A DNA stretch of 64,000 nt from Candidatus Pseudobacter hemicellulosilyticus (GTDB taxonomy: Bacteria; Bacteroidota; Bacteroidia; Chitinophagales; Chitinophagaceae): the NCBI GenBank assembly GCA_029202545.1, contig CP119311.1, positions 3,162,001 through 3,226,000 of the forward strand. The letters run 5' to 3'. The position numbers and the translations under genes were made by a program. The notes under the pieces are model-generated. The model saw nothing but the letters and a program-made list of their open reading frames with translations. It did not search any database and was not told the origin of the DNA. Position 1 is the first letter of the stretch; each line of letters begins with the position of its first letter. Shown piece by piece: positions 23,884 to 33,045 of this stretch.

Positions 23884-26469
23884 TTACTTACCTGCTTTCA
23901 GCTGGTTGATATACCATTCCTTGTTTTCATTGCTGATACGTGCTTTCCTGATGGCATCAGGGATGGCGGGATAGTTGGTAGCAAAATACCTGAGGTACTC
24001 ATAGAACTTTGCAGGTTCATACTGGAGCTTCAGGTTTGTTTCCTCGCAGTTGCCGATCAGTTCAGGAAGGAGCAATTGCCCGTCACGGAATTTTAAACCG
24101 GTAGTGGCTTTTGTCAGTTCCCTGAATTGTTTCACCAGTCCTGTATTGACATTGATGGAATCAGTCTTGCTGTACTGGATCACCAGTTCCTGCCTGGCCG
24201 AGCAAAGGCTGGAAGACAGGGGGATGATCACAGTGAAGGTCTTGCCTTCGTAGTGCCAGTCCTTGCCATTGGGGATCTGCGTGTATTTGACGGGCTTACC
24301 GTTAACGGTGATCGATTGCGGCATCTCTGCGCCGATCAGCTGCACGGTATAGGTCCTGGAAGCGGGCATGCCTTTATAGGCGCCTTTCCGGGGATTGATA
24401 ACGATCCGCTGTGTCCGGTCTTTCCAGTTGGATTCCAGCTGGGTGCTGGCATATTCACGGGCATAGTTCTTATCGTTACCGGCGTCTTCATAGAAAACGC
24501 CTTTGCCATTACCGCCGGGGAATACGCCGATGGTCAGTTTGCCCGGATCTTTTTCCAGGTTCTTCACATCATTGTACATAGGAATGATAGCGCCTGCTTT
24601 CACATACAGCGGGTATTCCGCCAGTGTGAAAGAACGCTCCAGGGTCTGCCCGCCGGAGAGCATGGTGCCGGTATTCCATTCGTACCAGTTGTTCCCGCCG
24701 GGAAGCCAGACGTTCAGTCTGGAAACACCCTCTTTCATGGGCGCCCCGATAGGAGCTACCAGCATATCATCGCCAAACATGTATTGCTTGTTGAAGGTAT
24801 ATGCTTCCTCCTGGCTGGCGTAGTCGTAATACAGGGGGCGGCAGATAGCAATGGATGAATCGTAGTTCTTACGGGCCATGGTATAGATATACGGGGAGAT
24901 CTGGTACCTGAAGTTGATGGAATTGATCAGCGCGTCATAGGCGTCGCCTTTGAAATTCCATACTTCTTTATTCAGGCTGGCATCCTTGGTGGAATGGCTC
25001 CTGAAGATGGGGCTCAGTGCGCCGTATTGCATCCAGCGGGCATACATTTCCGGATCAATGCCGGTCAGGCCGGTATATTCATGGTAGTGACCGCCGATGT
25101 CATGACTCCAGTAGGAGTACAGGACGTTGGAAGCACAGTTGGTGAAATACGGCTGGTAGTCCAGGGATTTCCAGGAAATGATGGCATCGCCGGAGAACCC
25201 GATCTGGTAGCGGTGGTTACCCAGTCCGCCCCAGCGGTGGTAGATCAGCGGCCTTTTGTTGCCATACTTCTCTGCATTGGTAAAGAAGGTATGGTTCAGC
25301 CACCAGGTATTGCTCAGGCTGGGCATCTTCTTGTCCATGGCCCACTGCTGCCAGTCGAGCCACCAGAAATCCACACCCATTTTTTCCATGGGTTGCAGGA
25401 TGGTATCAAACAGGGTGCGCATGAACTTTTTATTGGAAGCCTCGAAGGGAATGGTAGCCAGCTTGCTGGTATCAAAATTCAGGGCTTTGGCCATGGCGCC
25501 ATATTTTTCTTCCTGGGGGATCACGCCGTCTGCCGGGTGCAGGTTGAGCGTTGTTTTCAATTGCCTGCTTTGTATCCAGGACAGGCTTTTGCCCGGATCG
25601 GGGAACAGGCGTTTGTTCCAGGAATACCCTGTCCAGGGCAGGTGTTCGTTCACGATGAAATGCCAGTCCATATCAATGACCAGTACATCCAGGGGTACGG
25701 CAAATTTCTCAAAATTGTTCACCAGGTCGCGGACCTCGTTATCGGAATAGCTCCAGTAGCGGGACCACCAGTAGCCAAAAGCATAACGGGGAGGCAGGGG
25801 CACTTTACCGGCAAACAGGGAATAGTCATACAGCGCCTGTTTGTAGTTGTTGCCATAGCCCATAAAATACCAGTCCTGGTGAGCGGATTCCGGCCGGGTG
25901 GTTGCCCAGGGCCAGTCGCTGTTATCAAATAACAGCGATTTGGAATCATCGATCAGGTGCCAGCCGTCCCGGGACAGCAGGCCGTCTTCCAGCTGGATCT
26001 TATCCTTATTGTCCCTGACATCGCCTTCGCAACGGTCCAGGGTGCGGTAGGTGCCTTTCAGGTTACCGGTCTGTTTCAGACCGGGCTTCCAGGTAAAGTT
26101 CCTGTCGGGATGATTGTAAGTGATCTGGAGGTTCTGATCATTGAATTTGCCGGATTGCAGCTGGTAGCGCAGTTCCAGGTCGGCGGTACTGATCACCAGC
26201 CAGCCGTTCTGCTGGCTTTGTTTGAATGCGGGCACAGGCAGCTTCCTGTTGATGGCAACAAAAGAGGCCTGATCATTGACGCTGCCGGTACTGTCCCATT
26301 CCAGCCTGATCACGCGGGAGGTAAGTACGGTAAAGCGCGCCTGACCGGACTGGATAACCGCTTTGGGATCAGCTTTCCCATTGTATTGTCCGTTGGCAGA
26401 TTGCGTAAATACAAAACCGGATAAGAGCAGGAACAGCAGCACGGCTGTGGATCGATAGGGTATATTCAT
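23884..26469 (-). CDS. GH31-family alpha-glycosidase (locus B)
   Basis: 861 residues with a signal peptide (about 1-27). An N-terminal beta-sandwich is followed by the (beta/alpha)8 barrel with FGYWWSRYWSYSDNEV and VPLDVLVIDMDWH, the nucleophile region GVDFWWLDWQQW (D372 as the likely nucleophile), and FSGDAIISWKSL with the likely acid/base Asp. Then come a DUF5110-like beta domain and a C-terminal extension with little recognisable structure. GH31 covers alpha-glucosidases, alpha-xylosidases and related enzymes. The WLDW context differs from the WxDMNE motif of classical alpha-glucosidases, so substrate is open. It is the last gene of the operon, 19 bp after the SusE-like gene. Confidence 0.93.
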   Translation of the reverse strand: MNIPYRSTAVLLFLLLSGFVFTQSANGQYNGKADPKAVIQSGQARFTVLTSRVIRLEWDSTGSVNDQASFVAINRKLPVPAFKQSQQNGWLVISTADLELRYQLQSGKFNDQNLQITYNHPDRNFTWKPGLKQTGNLKGTYRTLDRCEGDVRDNKDKIQLEDGLLSRDGWHLIDDSKSLLFDNSDWPWATTRPESAHQDWYFMGYGNNYKQALYDYSLFAGKVPLPPRYAFGYWWSRYWSYSDNEVRDLVNNFEKFAVPLDVLVIDMDWHFIVNEHLPWTGYSWNKRLFPDPGKSLSWIQSRQLKTTLNLHPADGVIPQEEKYGAMAKALNFDTSKLATIPFEASNKKFMRTLFDTILQPMEKMGVDFWWLDWQQWAMDKKMPSLSNTWWLNHTFFTNAEKYGNKRPLIYHRWGGLGNHRYQIGFSGDAIISWKSLDYQPYFTNCASNVLYSYWSHDIGGHYHEYTGLTGIDPEMYARWMQYGALSPIFRSHSTKDASLNKEVWNFKGDAYDALINSINFRYQISPYIYTMARKNYDSSIAICRPLYYDYASQEEAYTFNKQYMFGDDMLVAPIGAPMKEGVSRLNVWLPGGNNWYEWNTGTMLSGGQTLERSFTLAEYPLYVKAGAIIPMYNDVKNLEKDPGKLTIGVFPGGNGKGVFYEDAGNDKNYAREYASTQLESNWKDRTQRIVINPRKGAYKGMPASRTYTVQLIGAEMPQSITVNGKPVKYTQIPNGKDWHYEGKTFTVIIPLSSSLCSARQELVIQYSKTDSINVNTGLVKQFRELTKATTGLKFRDGQLLLPELIGNCEETNLKLQYEPAKFYEYLRYFATNYPAIPDAIRKARISNENKEWYINQLKAGK

Positions 26470-26488
26470 CGTGTTAGAACTTTTCTGC

Positions 26489-27610
26489 TTATTGCTTTAT
26501 AATAGTGATTGTTTCATGCAACTGATTCACAGTAACCTTATAATCGCCAGCGGTAGTGATCTTCCATTTGTAATCCGGATTACCTCCGGGAACAAATACC
26601 AACCCTGTATTGCTGAGATCAGGGTAGTTCACCGGCGGCATGTAGAAGTCGCCGCTCCAATTGCCTAAAGTTACCGGAATTTTAAATTCACCCGCCTTTA
26701 AAGCACCAGTATAAGTGAATTCATAAGCGTTACCTGGTGTAGCATCCATTGGTGTTGGTGTATTGATGTTCCAACCGGCGGGCGTTGCATCTCCTACCAT
26801 CCATAGTTTAGCATAAGGAGTAAATGGTTTAATGGTCAGGTAGGCAGGATCGCTGACGTCAAGCGTCAGTTTGTAGGCGCCGGGTGTGGTGATCAGCCAC
26901 CTGTTGGTATTGGGAGGCGTAGCCGTGCCTGGGGCATACAACGCTTTACCATCGGTAATGTCCGGGTGATTGGTTTCAGGTCTGTAAAAATCGCCGTCAG
27001 GTCTTCCTTGAAATACCGGGATCTCAAATTCCCCGGCCTGCAGCACTTCATTATACATGAACTGGTTTGGATTCCTGGGGTTGATCTTCATGGGGATGGG
27101 GTTATCATAATCCCATCCGTTGGGTGTGGCATCCCCTGTGATAAACAAAGCCGTAACAGGTGGTATATAGGGCGTAACCTTTACATACACGATATTACTG
27201 GAATCCAGCTGTACAGGCTGTGAGTGAATGGTGTCAATGATCCTCACCTGGATCTCGCCTAAAGTATTGACGGGGAAGTTCAGGCTGTCGAGCAGCAGGG
27301 CATTAAGCTGCAGGACACTGAGCGATTTTGAATAGCTCTGTCCCATATTGATGCTCGCCGCCTCGGAAAAATCGCCACCCCGTTTAGCAATCTTAAGCGT
27401 ATAGGTGATGGAAGCGCTGGTGCCGTAATTGGAACCATTGGTCCAGATGAAGGTCACAGCATTATTGGCGCTGTTCCCTTTGAACAGGGCGATGGAGTCG
27501 GTGGAAGTCGTCAGGACGGGCGACTTCATCGTTATATCATATTCGAATGATGGCTTCTTGCAGGCAAAGATGGCAATGCAAGCGATAACAGCCATGAATA
27601 TTTTTTTCAC
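26489..27610 (-). CDS. SusE/SusF-like outer-membrane lipoprotein (locus B)
   Basis: 373 residues with lipobox CIAIFAC (C17). The N-terminal ~130 residues match a SusE-type Ig-like domain (FEYDITMKSPVLTTSTDSIAL, VTFIWTNGS). Two repeated modules follow (about 150-260 and 265-373), each with the pattern FITGDATPNGWDYDNPIPM / WMVGDATPAGWNINTPTPM, AGEFEIPV / AGEFKIPV and GDFYRPETNHPD / GDFYMPPVNYPD. These are starch-binding-type domains of SusE/SusF. It should bind the alpha-linked glycan at the cell surface. It lies 36 bp after susD. Confidence 0.9.
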   Translation of the reverse strand: MKKIFMAVIACIAIFACKKPSFEYDITMKSPVLTTSTDSIALFKGNSANNAVTFIWTNGSNYGTSASITYTLKIAKRGGDFSEAASINMGQSYSKSLSVLQLNALLLDSLNFPVNTLGEIQVRIIDTIHSQPVQLDSSNIVYVKVTPYIPPVTALFITGDATPNGWDYDNPIPMKINPRNPNQFMYNEVLQAGEFEIPVFQGRPDGDFYRPETNHPDITDGKALYAPGTATPPNTNRWLITTPGAYKLTLDVSDPAYLTIKPFTPYAKLWMVGDATPAGWNINTPTPMDATPGNAYEFTYTGALKAGEFKIPVTLGNWSGDFYMPPVNYPDLSNTGLVFVPGGNPDYKWKITTAGDYKVTVNQLHETITIIKQ

Positions 27611-27646
27611 TGTATATTATTTTTAGTGAATACGTTTAATGTCAGC

Positions 27647-29488
27647 CTACCAGCCAAAATTCTGAACGAGGTTTTTGTCCTTGTCGATCTCGGTAGGGGG
27701 AATAGGCATCAGGTAATGTTTGCTCTGGAACGACCGGGACTGGATAACTACCTGTTTGTAGAACACGGCCACACCGGCAGCTTCACTGTTCACGTCAAGG
27801 CCAGTGGCGGCAAGTTCTGCCGTGGTAGGCCTGGAGTTCATACCATGCACGTCTGTATTGTCTACCTGGGTGGCGATCATCCATCTTCTTACATCCCAGA
27901 AACGGTGACCTTCAAAGGCCAGCTCTACGCGGCGTTCATTCCTGATACGCTGGCGCATGCCTTCTTTGGTGGCATCAGAAGATATAATTGGAAGCGCAGG
28001 CATTCCAACCCTTGCCCTCACGGCATTGATAGCGTCATACACACTTTGATCGGGAGCGCCCAGGTATTCATTCATGGCTTCTGCATAGTTGAGGTATACT
28101 TCCGCCAGGCGGATGATGGGTGCGTTGCGGTTGGCATTACCCTGACCATTGACCCTGTCCACATTGGGCGAACAGTATTTTCTTAAATTGTATCCACTGA
28201 CACAGTTGGTCCCTGTTTTGGGCCAGCCATCTCCATCACTGTTGTTATTGCCCCACCAGGCCAGTTTTACAGGACGTTTAATGGATGCCAGGCGCCATAC
28301 GGAATACTGGAAGAAGACTGATGCATAAAAACGGGGATCCCTGTCTTTATACATATTGGAAATATTCTTCACGTCGCTGTATTTCAGACCATCCCACATT
28401 TGTCCATCCCAGAAGCCCTGGGCGGAATAACCTGATCCGCTTTGATTGATGGGATAACCGTTCTTCATTTCGTAAGCGTCCACCAGTTCCTGGAGCAGGC
28501 TGAGCTTGCCATTTCCTTTAAAGGAGGCGCCGTTCGGTAAAAAGTCCAGCTCAAGATCCCTGGTCTGCGGTTTGGCTACCCACAGTATGGATTCAGCATA
28601 TTCCCTGTTGTAAAATAACTGGGCATAGGTATTGACGGGATTTTCAGGTGTAGGATTGGACAGGGAATAAATATTCAGGTCCAGTACGGCCTTGGCTGCA
28701 TCAGCTGCCTGTTTCCATTTATCGGCGCTATAGGCTTGGTTGAACAAGGCCTTGCCGTCACTGTTCTTTACCTCGGCATACAGGGTATTGCCATTGAATA
28801 AAGGACTGGCAGCATACAATAATACCCTTGCTTTGAGTGCCAGCGCTGCGCCGCGGGTGATGCGGCCATAATCTGCAATCTCATAGGTCAGCGGCAGCAG
28901 GGGGGTGATCTCATTCAGTTCGGAAACAATGAAATTAGCTACCTCGTCAGCCGAATTCCTGGGAAGTTCCGAGTTTTTGGGATCGTTCAGGTCCAGTGCT
29001 TCGGTGATAATGGGTACCCCGCCATAGCGCTTGAACAACTCAAAGTAATAGATGGCCCGCAGGAAACGGGCTTCGGCTTTCAGCCGGGGAATGATGGGTG
29101 TATAAAAAGCTATCTGGTTGGCAGTAAGCGGCACCTTTTCAATATTGGCGATATAGAGGTTGGCGGCACGGACATTGCCAAACCGGCCTCCCCATTCATC
29201 CAGCGGGTTGTTGCCGGGCCCCCAGGAGCCATAATTGAATAACAGCTCTGATGGCCCTTCCCAATGGTTCATGGCCTCATCGGTACTGGCCCATAAGCTG
29301 GTGCTGTAGAATGAATTGGAGGGTAAGGCCTTGTAGAGATTGGCCAGGTTTTTATCGGCATTGTCGATATTACCCCATATGTCCGTGGATGAGGTGATCT
29401 CGGTAGGGACAACATCTAAGAACTTTTTGCAGGAAGCAGAGAACAGTGTACTGCAAAGGAACAGGGATGCAATATATTTAGACTTCAT
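27647..29488 (-). CDS. SusD/RagB-like glycan-binding lipoprotein (locus B)
   Basis: 613 residues from ATG 29488; an ATG at 29497, three codons earlier, is equally plausible. Lipoprotein signal ending SASC (C20), then KKFLDVVPTEI. SusD features include ARFLRAIYYFELFKRYGGVPI, LALKARVLLYAASPLFN, NERRVELAFEGHRFWDVRRW and the family C-terminus ending NLVQNFGW. It pairs with the SusC protein whose stop codon lies 11-13 bases upstream. Confidence 0.95.
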   Translation of the reverse strand: MKSKYIASLFLCSTLFSASCKKFLDVVPTEITSSTDIWGNIDNADKNLANLYKALPSNSFYSTSLWASTDEAMNHWEGPSELLFNYGSWGPGNNPLDEWGGRFGNVRAANLYIANIEKVPLTANQIAFYTPIIPRLKAEARFLRAIYYFELFKRYGGVPIITEALDLNDPKNSELPRNSADEVANFIVSELNEITPLLPLTYEIADYGRITRGAALALKARVLLYAASPLFNGNTLYAEVKNSDGKALFNQAYSADKWKQAADAAKAVLDLNIYSLSNPTPENPVNTYAQLFYNREYAESILWVAKPQTRDLELDFLPNGASFKGNGKLSLLQELVDAYEMKNGYPINQSGSGYSAQGFWDGQMWDGLKYSDVKNISNMYKDRDPRFYASVFFQYSVWRLASIKRPVKLAWWGNNNSDGDGWPKTGTNCVSGYNLRKYCSPNVDRVNGQGNANRNAPIIRLAEVYLNYAEAMNEYLGAPDQSVYDAINAVRARVGMPALPIISSDATKEGMRQRIRNERRVELAFEGHRFWDVRRWMIATQVDNTDVHGMNSRPTTAELAATGLDVNSEAAGVAVFYKQVVIQSRSFQSKHYLMPIPPTEIDKDKNLVQNFGW

Positions 29489-29499
29489 TGTTGACATGT

Positions 29500-32400
29500 T
29501 TAAAAGCTGAATGTTAAGCCTGCGTTTACGACTTTTTGCTGCGGGTAGTTACCTGTGCCATCAGGAATTTCCGGATCAAACGCTTTGATCTTTGACCAGG
29601 TGATCAGGTTCATGCCGTTCACAAAGAAACGGGCAGACTCAATCCCGGCTCTTTTCAGCGTCTGTTTGGAAAAGGTATAACCAACTTCGGCGTTCTTCAG
29701 GCGGATATAGTCGGAAGACCTGATCCAGAAACTGGAAGCCCGGTAGTTGTTGATGTTCTGCGTGGAGGTCATCCTGGGGTACTCAGCATCGTAATTGCCT
29801 TTACCGGCTACATAGTGATTGTCTTTGATCTCCGCCAGTACAGTACCGGAACGGTTGCCGAATGCCCAGATGGCATCGCCGGTGAAGTAAACGTTTCCAC
29901 CCCAGGCGCCCTGGAACAGCACACTGATATCGAAGTTTTTGTAGTTGATACCAAAAGAGCCGCCGCCAAAGGCTTCCGGAGTACCTGCTTTGTTCAGGTG
30001 GCCTTCATCCAGCTCGTCTATCACACCATCGCTGTTGAGATCCGCATATTTGATATCCCCGGGCTGAACGGCGCCCCAGGTCTGCCTTGCGCTGTTCTGG
30101 ATATCTTCCCAGTCTTTGAACAGCCCCAGTGCGGTCAGGCCGGCCATTTCGCCGATGCGGCGGGTAACCTTTTGTTTCCATTGCCTGTTCAGCAATACAG
30201 GCTCCCGCTGGTCCAGGATCTTGTTCCTGGCAAAAGAGTAGTTGCCTTTAATAAAATAGCCCCAGTTCTTGTACTGTTTTTTGTATTCTGCCTGCACTTC
30301 AAAACCACGGTTCCTGACGAGGCCTGCATTGATATAGGGCAGGCTGCCGATGCCCAGGTAGCTGGGGGCGAACAGGGGTTGCTGCAGGATATCACTGCGC
30401 CTGTTGAAGAATACGTCGGTAGATAAAGTGAATTGGTTGTTGAAGAGACCGAGATCGAGGCCGATGTTCAGTTTCTTGGCTTTTTCCCAGGTAACGCTTT
30501 CGTTGCCGGTGGCCTGTTCCCAGGCGAGGCCATAATCGTTGCCATCACGGTTCATACCAAAATAATAGCCATTGGCATCGTTACCGTCAGCATTTCTGGT
30601 GGACCAGGTGCTTTGGTACAGGAAGCGGCCGCCGCCTACATTGTCATTACCCACAACACCATAGGAAGCCCGGAGCTTCAGCAGGTTTACGGTGCCGCTT
30701 ATACGGTCAAAGAACGATTCCTGTGACATCACCCAGCTACCTGAAACGGCAGGGAAGAAGCCAAACCGTTTGCCGGCAGGGAAGTTCTCAGAACCATTGT
30801 ACCCGAAGTTGAATTCACCGAAATATTTGTTATTGAAACCATATTCAAACCGGCCTATCCAACCCTGGTATTTATAGGGTAAGGAGCCCATCACATCATC
30901 ATTGCCCACATTGGCCATGTAAGATTGCTGGTTATAGAGGAACAATCCTTTTACGGTATGGTCGCCAAAGGTCCTGTCGTAATTGAGGTACAGTTCCGCC
31001 AGGGTTCTCCGGTTACCATTGGCATCCACTTTATAGCTCAGCACGCTGTTGCCGGTAGTGATCCTGTAGTAGGTGCCCTGTGAAAGGTCGGTAACCGTAT
31101 CATTGATGGAATACACATAGCTATCGTAAGATCTTTCCCGCCTGATATTCCTGTAGTTGTTCACGTCGAAAGAGAGTCGGGCCTTACCACTCAGTCCTTT
31201 TGTGATAAAGTGCATATCCAGGTTGAAACCTGCGGTAGCCGTTAAATTATTACTGAACGGTTTCTGGTAGCCGCTCTGGGTAAGCTGGCCATAGGGGTTG
31301 TCGATCAGCCTGCTCTGTAATGCGGAGACCGATCCGTTGGGATTGGTTACCGGGTACCAGTGGGGGCCTATCTGTTTCATACCGCCGAAGATGGTGTTGG
31401 CATTGGCCCCGGGATAGTTCCTGTCAGTAATGACATCACCCAGGTTAAGCTGCAGTACCAGGTCTTTGGTAACGTTGAGATCGATATTGGAACGGAAATT
31501 ATACTTCCTGGTCCTGGCCTGAGTGCTATAGGGGTTCACATCGTCAAATTTGTACAGCCCATCCTGTTGCAGGTAGGAGAGGGAGACAAAATAACGGGCT
31601 GTCTGTGAGCCGCCTGACACGTTCAGGTTAGCCTGGCTCATCATGGAATTGTCTTTCAGCAGCGTGCTCATCCAGTCCACATCCGGGTAGAGGTATTCAT
31701 AAGCCGGCTTGCTGCGGTCGCGGAATTTATTCAGGTATTCATCCGTATAGACCGATGCGTTCAGGCCGTCATTGATGAGCCCTTCTTTGTATAAGGTAAG
31801 GGTTTCAAAAGAATTCAGGTACTCGGGCAGGCGGGTAGGCGATTGCAAGCCTGTTTGTGCTGTTACCGATACGCGGGGTTTGGAGGCGGTACCTCTTTTG
31901 GTGGTGATCAGCACCACGCCATTGGCGCCTCTTACGCCATATACGGCGGTAGAAGAGGCGTCCTTCAGGATAGTGATGTTATCCACCTCATTGGCGTCGA
32001 TGCCGTCAAAAGAACGTTCAACACCATCTACCAGTATTAATGGCGATTGTGAACCGGAATAGGTTTCCAGGCCACGTACATAAATAGTGGAGTTGTCAGC
32101 GCCGGGCTCACCGCTTCTTTGCAGGGAGATCAATCCCGGCAGACGGCCGGCCAGTGCATTGGAAAGGTTGGCCACGGGGCTTTGCTTCAGCTCTTTGGAG
32201 TTCACTGCTGCAATAGCGCCGGATACACTGATCTTCTTTTGGGTGCCATAACCAATGACCACCACATCTTCCATGTTTTTGGCTGTTGGTATTAACCGGA
32301 CCGTGATCAGTTTATTACTGACTACGGTTACTTCACTGCTGGCATATCCTGTGAAGCTGATGACCAGTACAGTGTTCAGGTCTATGCCTTTTAAAACTGC

Positions 32401-32937
32401 ATAACCGGTCATGTCCGTGGTTTTGCCCAGCGTGGTCCCCTTGATCCGGACGGAGGCGCCTTCCAGCGGGAGGCCGGAAGTATCCTGCACCAGCACCGTT
32501 ACGTCAACAGGCGGCGGAATGGGCATGACGGCAGGGGAAGTGGTTTCTTCTACCGGAGGTTTTGAGGTGATGTAAATGGTGGTTCCCTGCAGGTTGTAGG
32601 TGACCGGCTGATCCCTGAACACATCATTCAATGCAGTGAGCAGGGGTGTTTGTTTCCAGTCTACGCTTACTGGTTTCAGGTTCTCCACTTCGGATACTTT
32701 GTAGAAGAATACGTACCCGGTTTGTTTCCTGATTTCCTTTAGCAGCTGTTTAACCTGCTGGTGTTGCCCCTGTAGGGTTACCTGCTGGGAAACAGTTTTT
32801 GCGCTTACCTGTAGCAGGCCAGCGACTAAAAATACGGCAGTTAATTTCATTGCCAGCCAATTTAGGTGAGGGCGTTTCTGAAATTGAACAGGGGCGTGCG
32901 CATCCAATGCACAAGACCTGCAATCGTTAATTTTCAT
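29500..32937 (-). CDS. SusC-like TonB-dependent transducer with STN domain (locus B)
   Basis: 1145 residues. An atypically long N-terminal leader (about 1-48; an internal ATG at residue 30 would give a standard signal peptide) precedes an STN domain (about 50-125, QQVTLQGQHQQVKQLLKEI), the signalling module that contacts FecR-type anti-sigma factors. Next are a carboxypeptidase-regulatory-like domain (about 148-230), TonB-box-like MEDVVVIGYGTQKK, plug (PLILVDGVERSF, TILKDASSTAVYGVRGANG) and a beta-barrel. This makes it both importer and receptor: substrate at the cell surface signals through the STN domain to FecR and the ECF sigma factor encoded upstream. This differs from the other three SusC proteins in the window, which lack an STN domain. 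Confidence 0.95.
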   Translation of the reverse strand: MKINDCRSCALDAHAPVQFQKRPHLNWLAMKLTAVFLVAGLLQVSAKTVSQQVTLQGQHQQVKQLLKEIRKQTGYVFFYKVSEVENLKPVSVDWKQTPLLTALNDVFRDQPVTYNLQGTTIYITSKPPVEETTSPAVMPIPPPVDVTVLVQDTSGLPLEGASVRIKGTTLGKTTDMTGYAVLKGIDLNTVLVISFTGYASSEVTVVSNKLITVRLIPTAKNMEDVVVIGYGTQKKISVSGAIAAVNSKELKQSPVANLSNALAGRLPGLISLQRSGEPGADNSTIYVRGLETYSGSQSPLILVDGVERSFDGIDANEVDNITILKDASSTAVYGVRGANGVVLITTKRGTASKPRVSVTAQTGLQSPTRLPEYLNSFETLTLYKEGLINDGLNASVYTDEYLNKFRDRSKPAYEYLYPDVDWMSTLLKDNSMMSQANLNVSGGSQTARYFVSLSYLQQDGLYKFDDVNPYSTQARTRKYNFRSNIDLNVTKDLVLQLNLGDVITDRNYPGANANTIFGGMKQIGPHWYPVTNPNGSVSALQSRLIDNPYGQLTQSGYQKPFSNNLTATAGFNLDMHFITKGLSGKARLSFDVNNYRNIRRERSYDSYVYSINDTVTDLSQGTYYRITTGNSVLSYKVDANGNRRTLAELYLNYDRTFGDHTVKGLFLYNQQSYMANVGNDDVMGSLPYKYQGWIGRFEYGFNNKYFGEFNFGYNGSENFPAGKRFGFFPAVSGSWVMSQESFFDRISGTVNLLKLRASYGVVGNDNVGGGRFLYQSTWSTRNADGNDANGYYFGMNRDGNDYGLAWEQATGNESVTWEKAKKLNIGLDLGLFNNQFTLSTDVFFNRRSDILQQPLFAPSYLGIGSLPYINAGLVRNRGFEVQAEYKKQYKNWGYFIKGNYSFARNKILDQREPVLLNRQWKQKVTRRIGEMAGLTALGLFKDWEDIQNSARQTWGAVQPGDIKYADLNSDGVIDELDEGHLNKAGTPEAFGGGSFGINYKNFDISVLFQGAWGGNVYFTGDAIWAFGNRSGTVLAEIKDNHYVAGKGNYDAEYPRMTSTQNINNYRASSFWIRSSDYIRLKNAEVGYTFSKQTLKRAGIESARFFVNGMNLITWSKIKAFDPEIPDGTGNYPQQKVVNAGLTFSF

Positions 32938-33012
32938 ACTTTTGCAATGCTTGGGTTTAAGTCAGTGATTAATTCTTGAGCGTTTTAGTTATTGCGTAAT
33001 CCCGGCATATTG

Positions 33013-33045
33013 ATCGTCCCGGCTCCACCCGGGGCGATTTTTTTT
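33013..33045 (+). terminator. Terminator-like hairpin between fecR and susC, facing the 'wrong' way
   Basis: ATCGTCCCGG (33013-33022) pairs with CCGGGGCGAT (33029-33038, one G-U pair) and is followed by eight T residues. It has the form of a plus-strand terminator, while both flanking genes are read on the minus strand. For them it is a hairpin preceded by an A run just after the FecR stop, so it may protect or process the mRNA, or end an antisense transcript. Confidence 0.4.
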
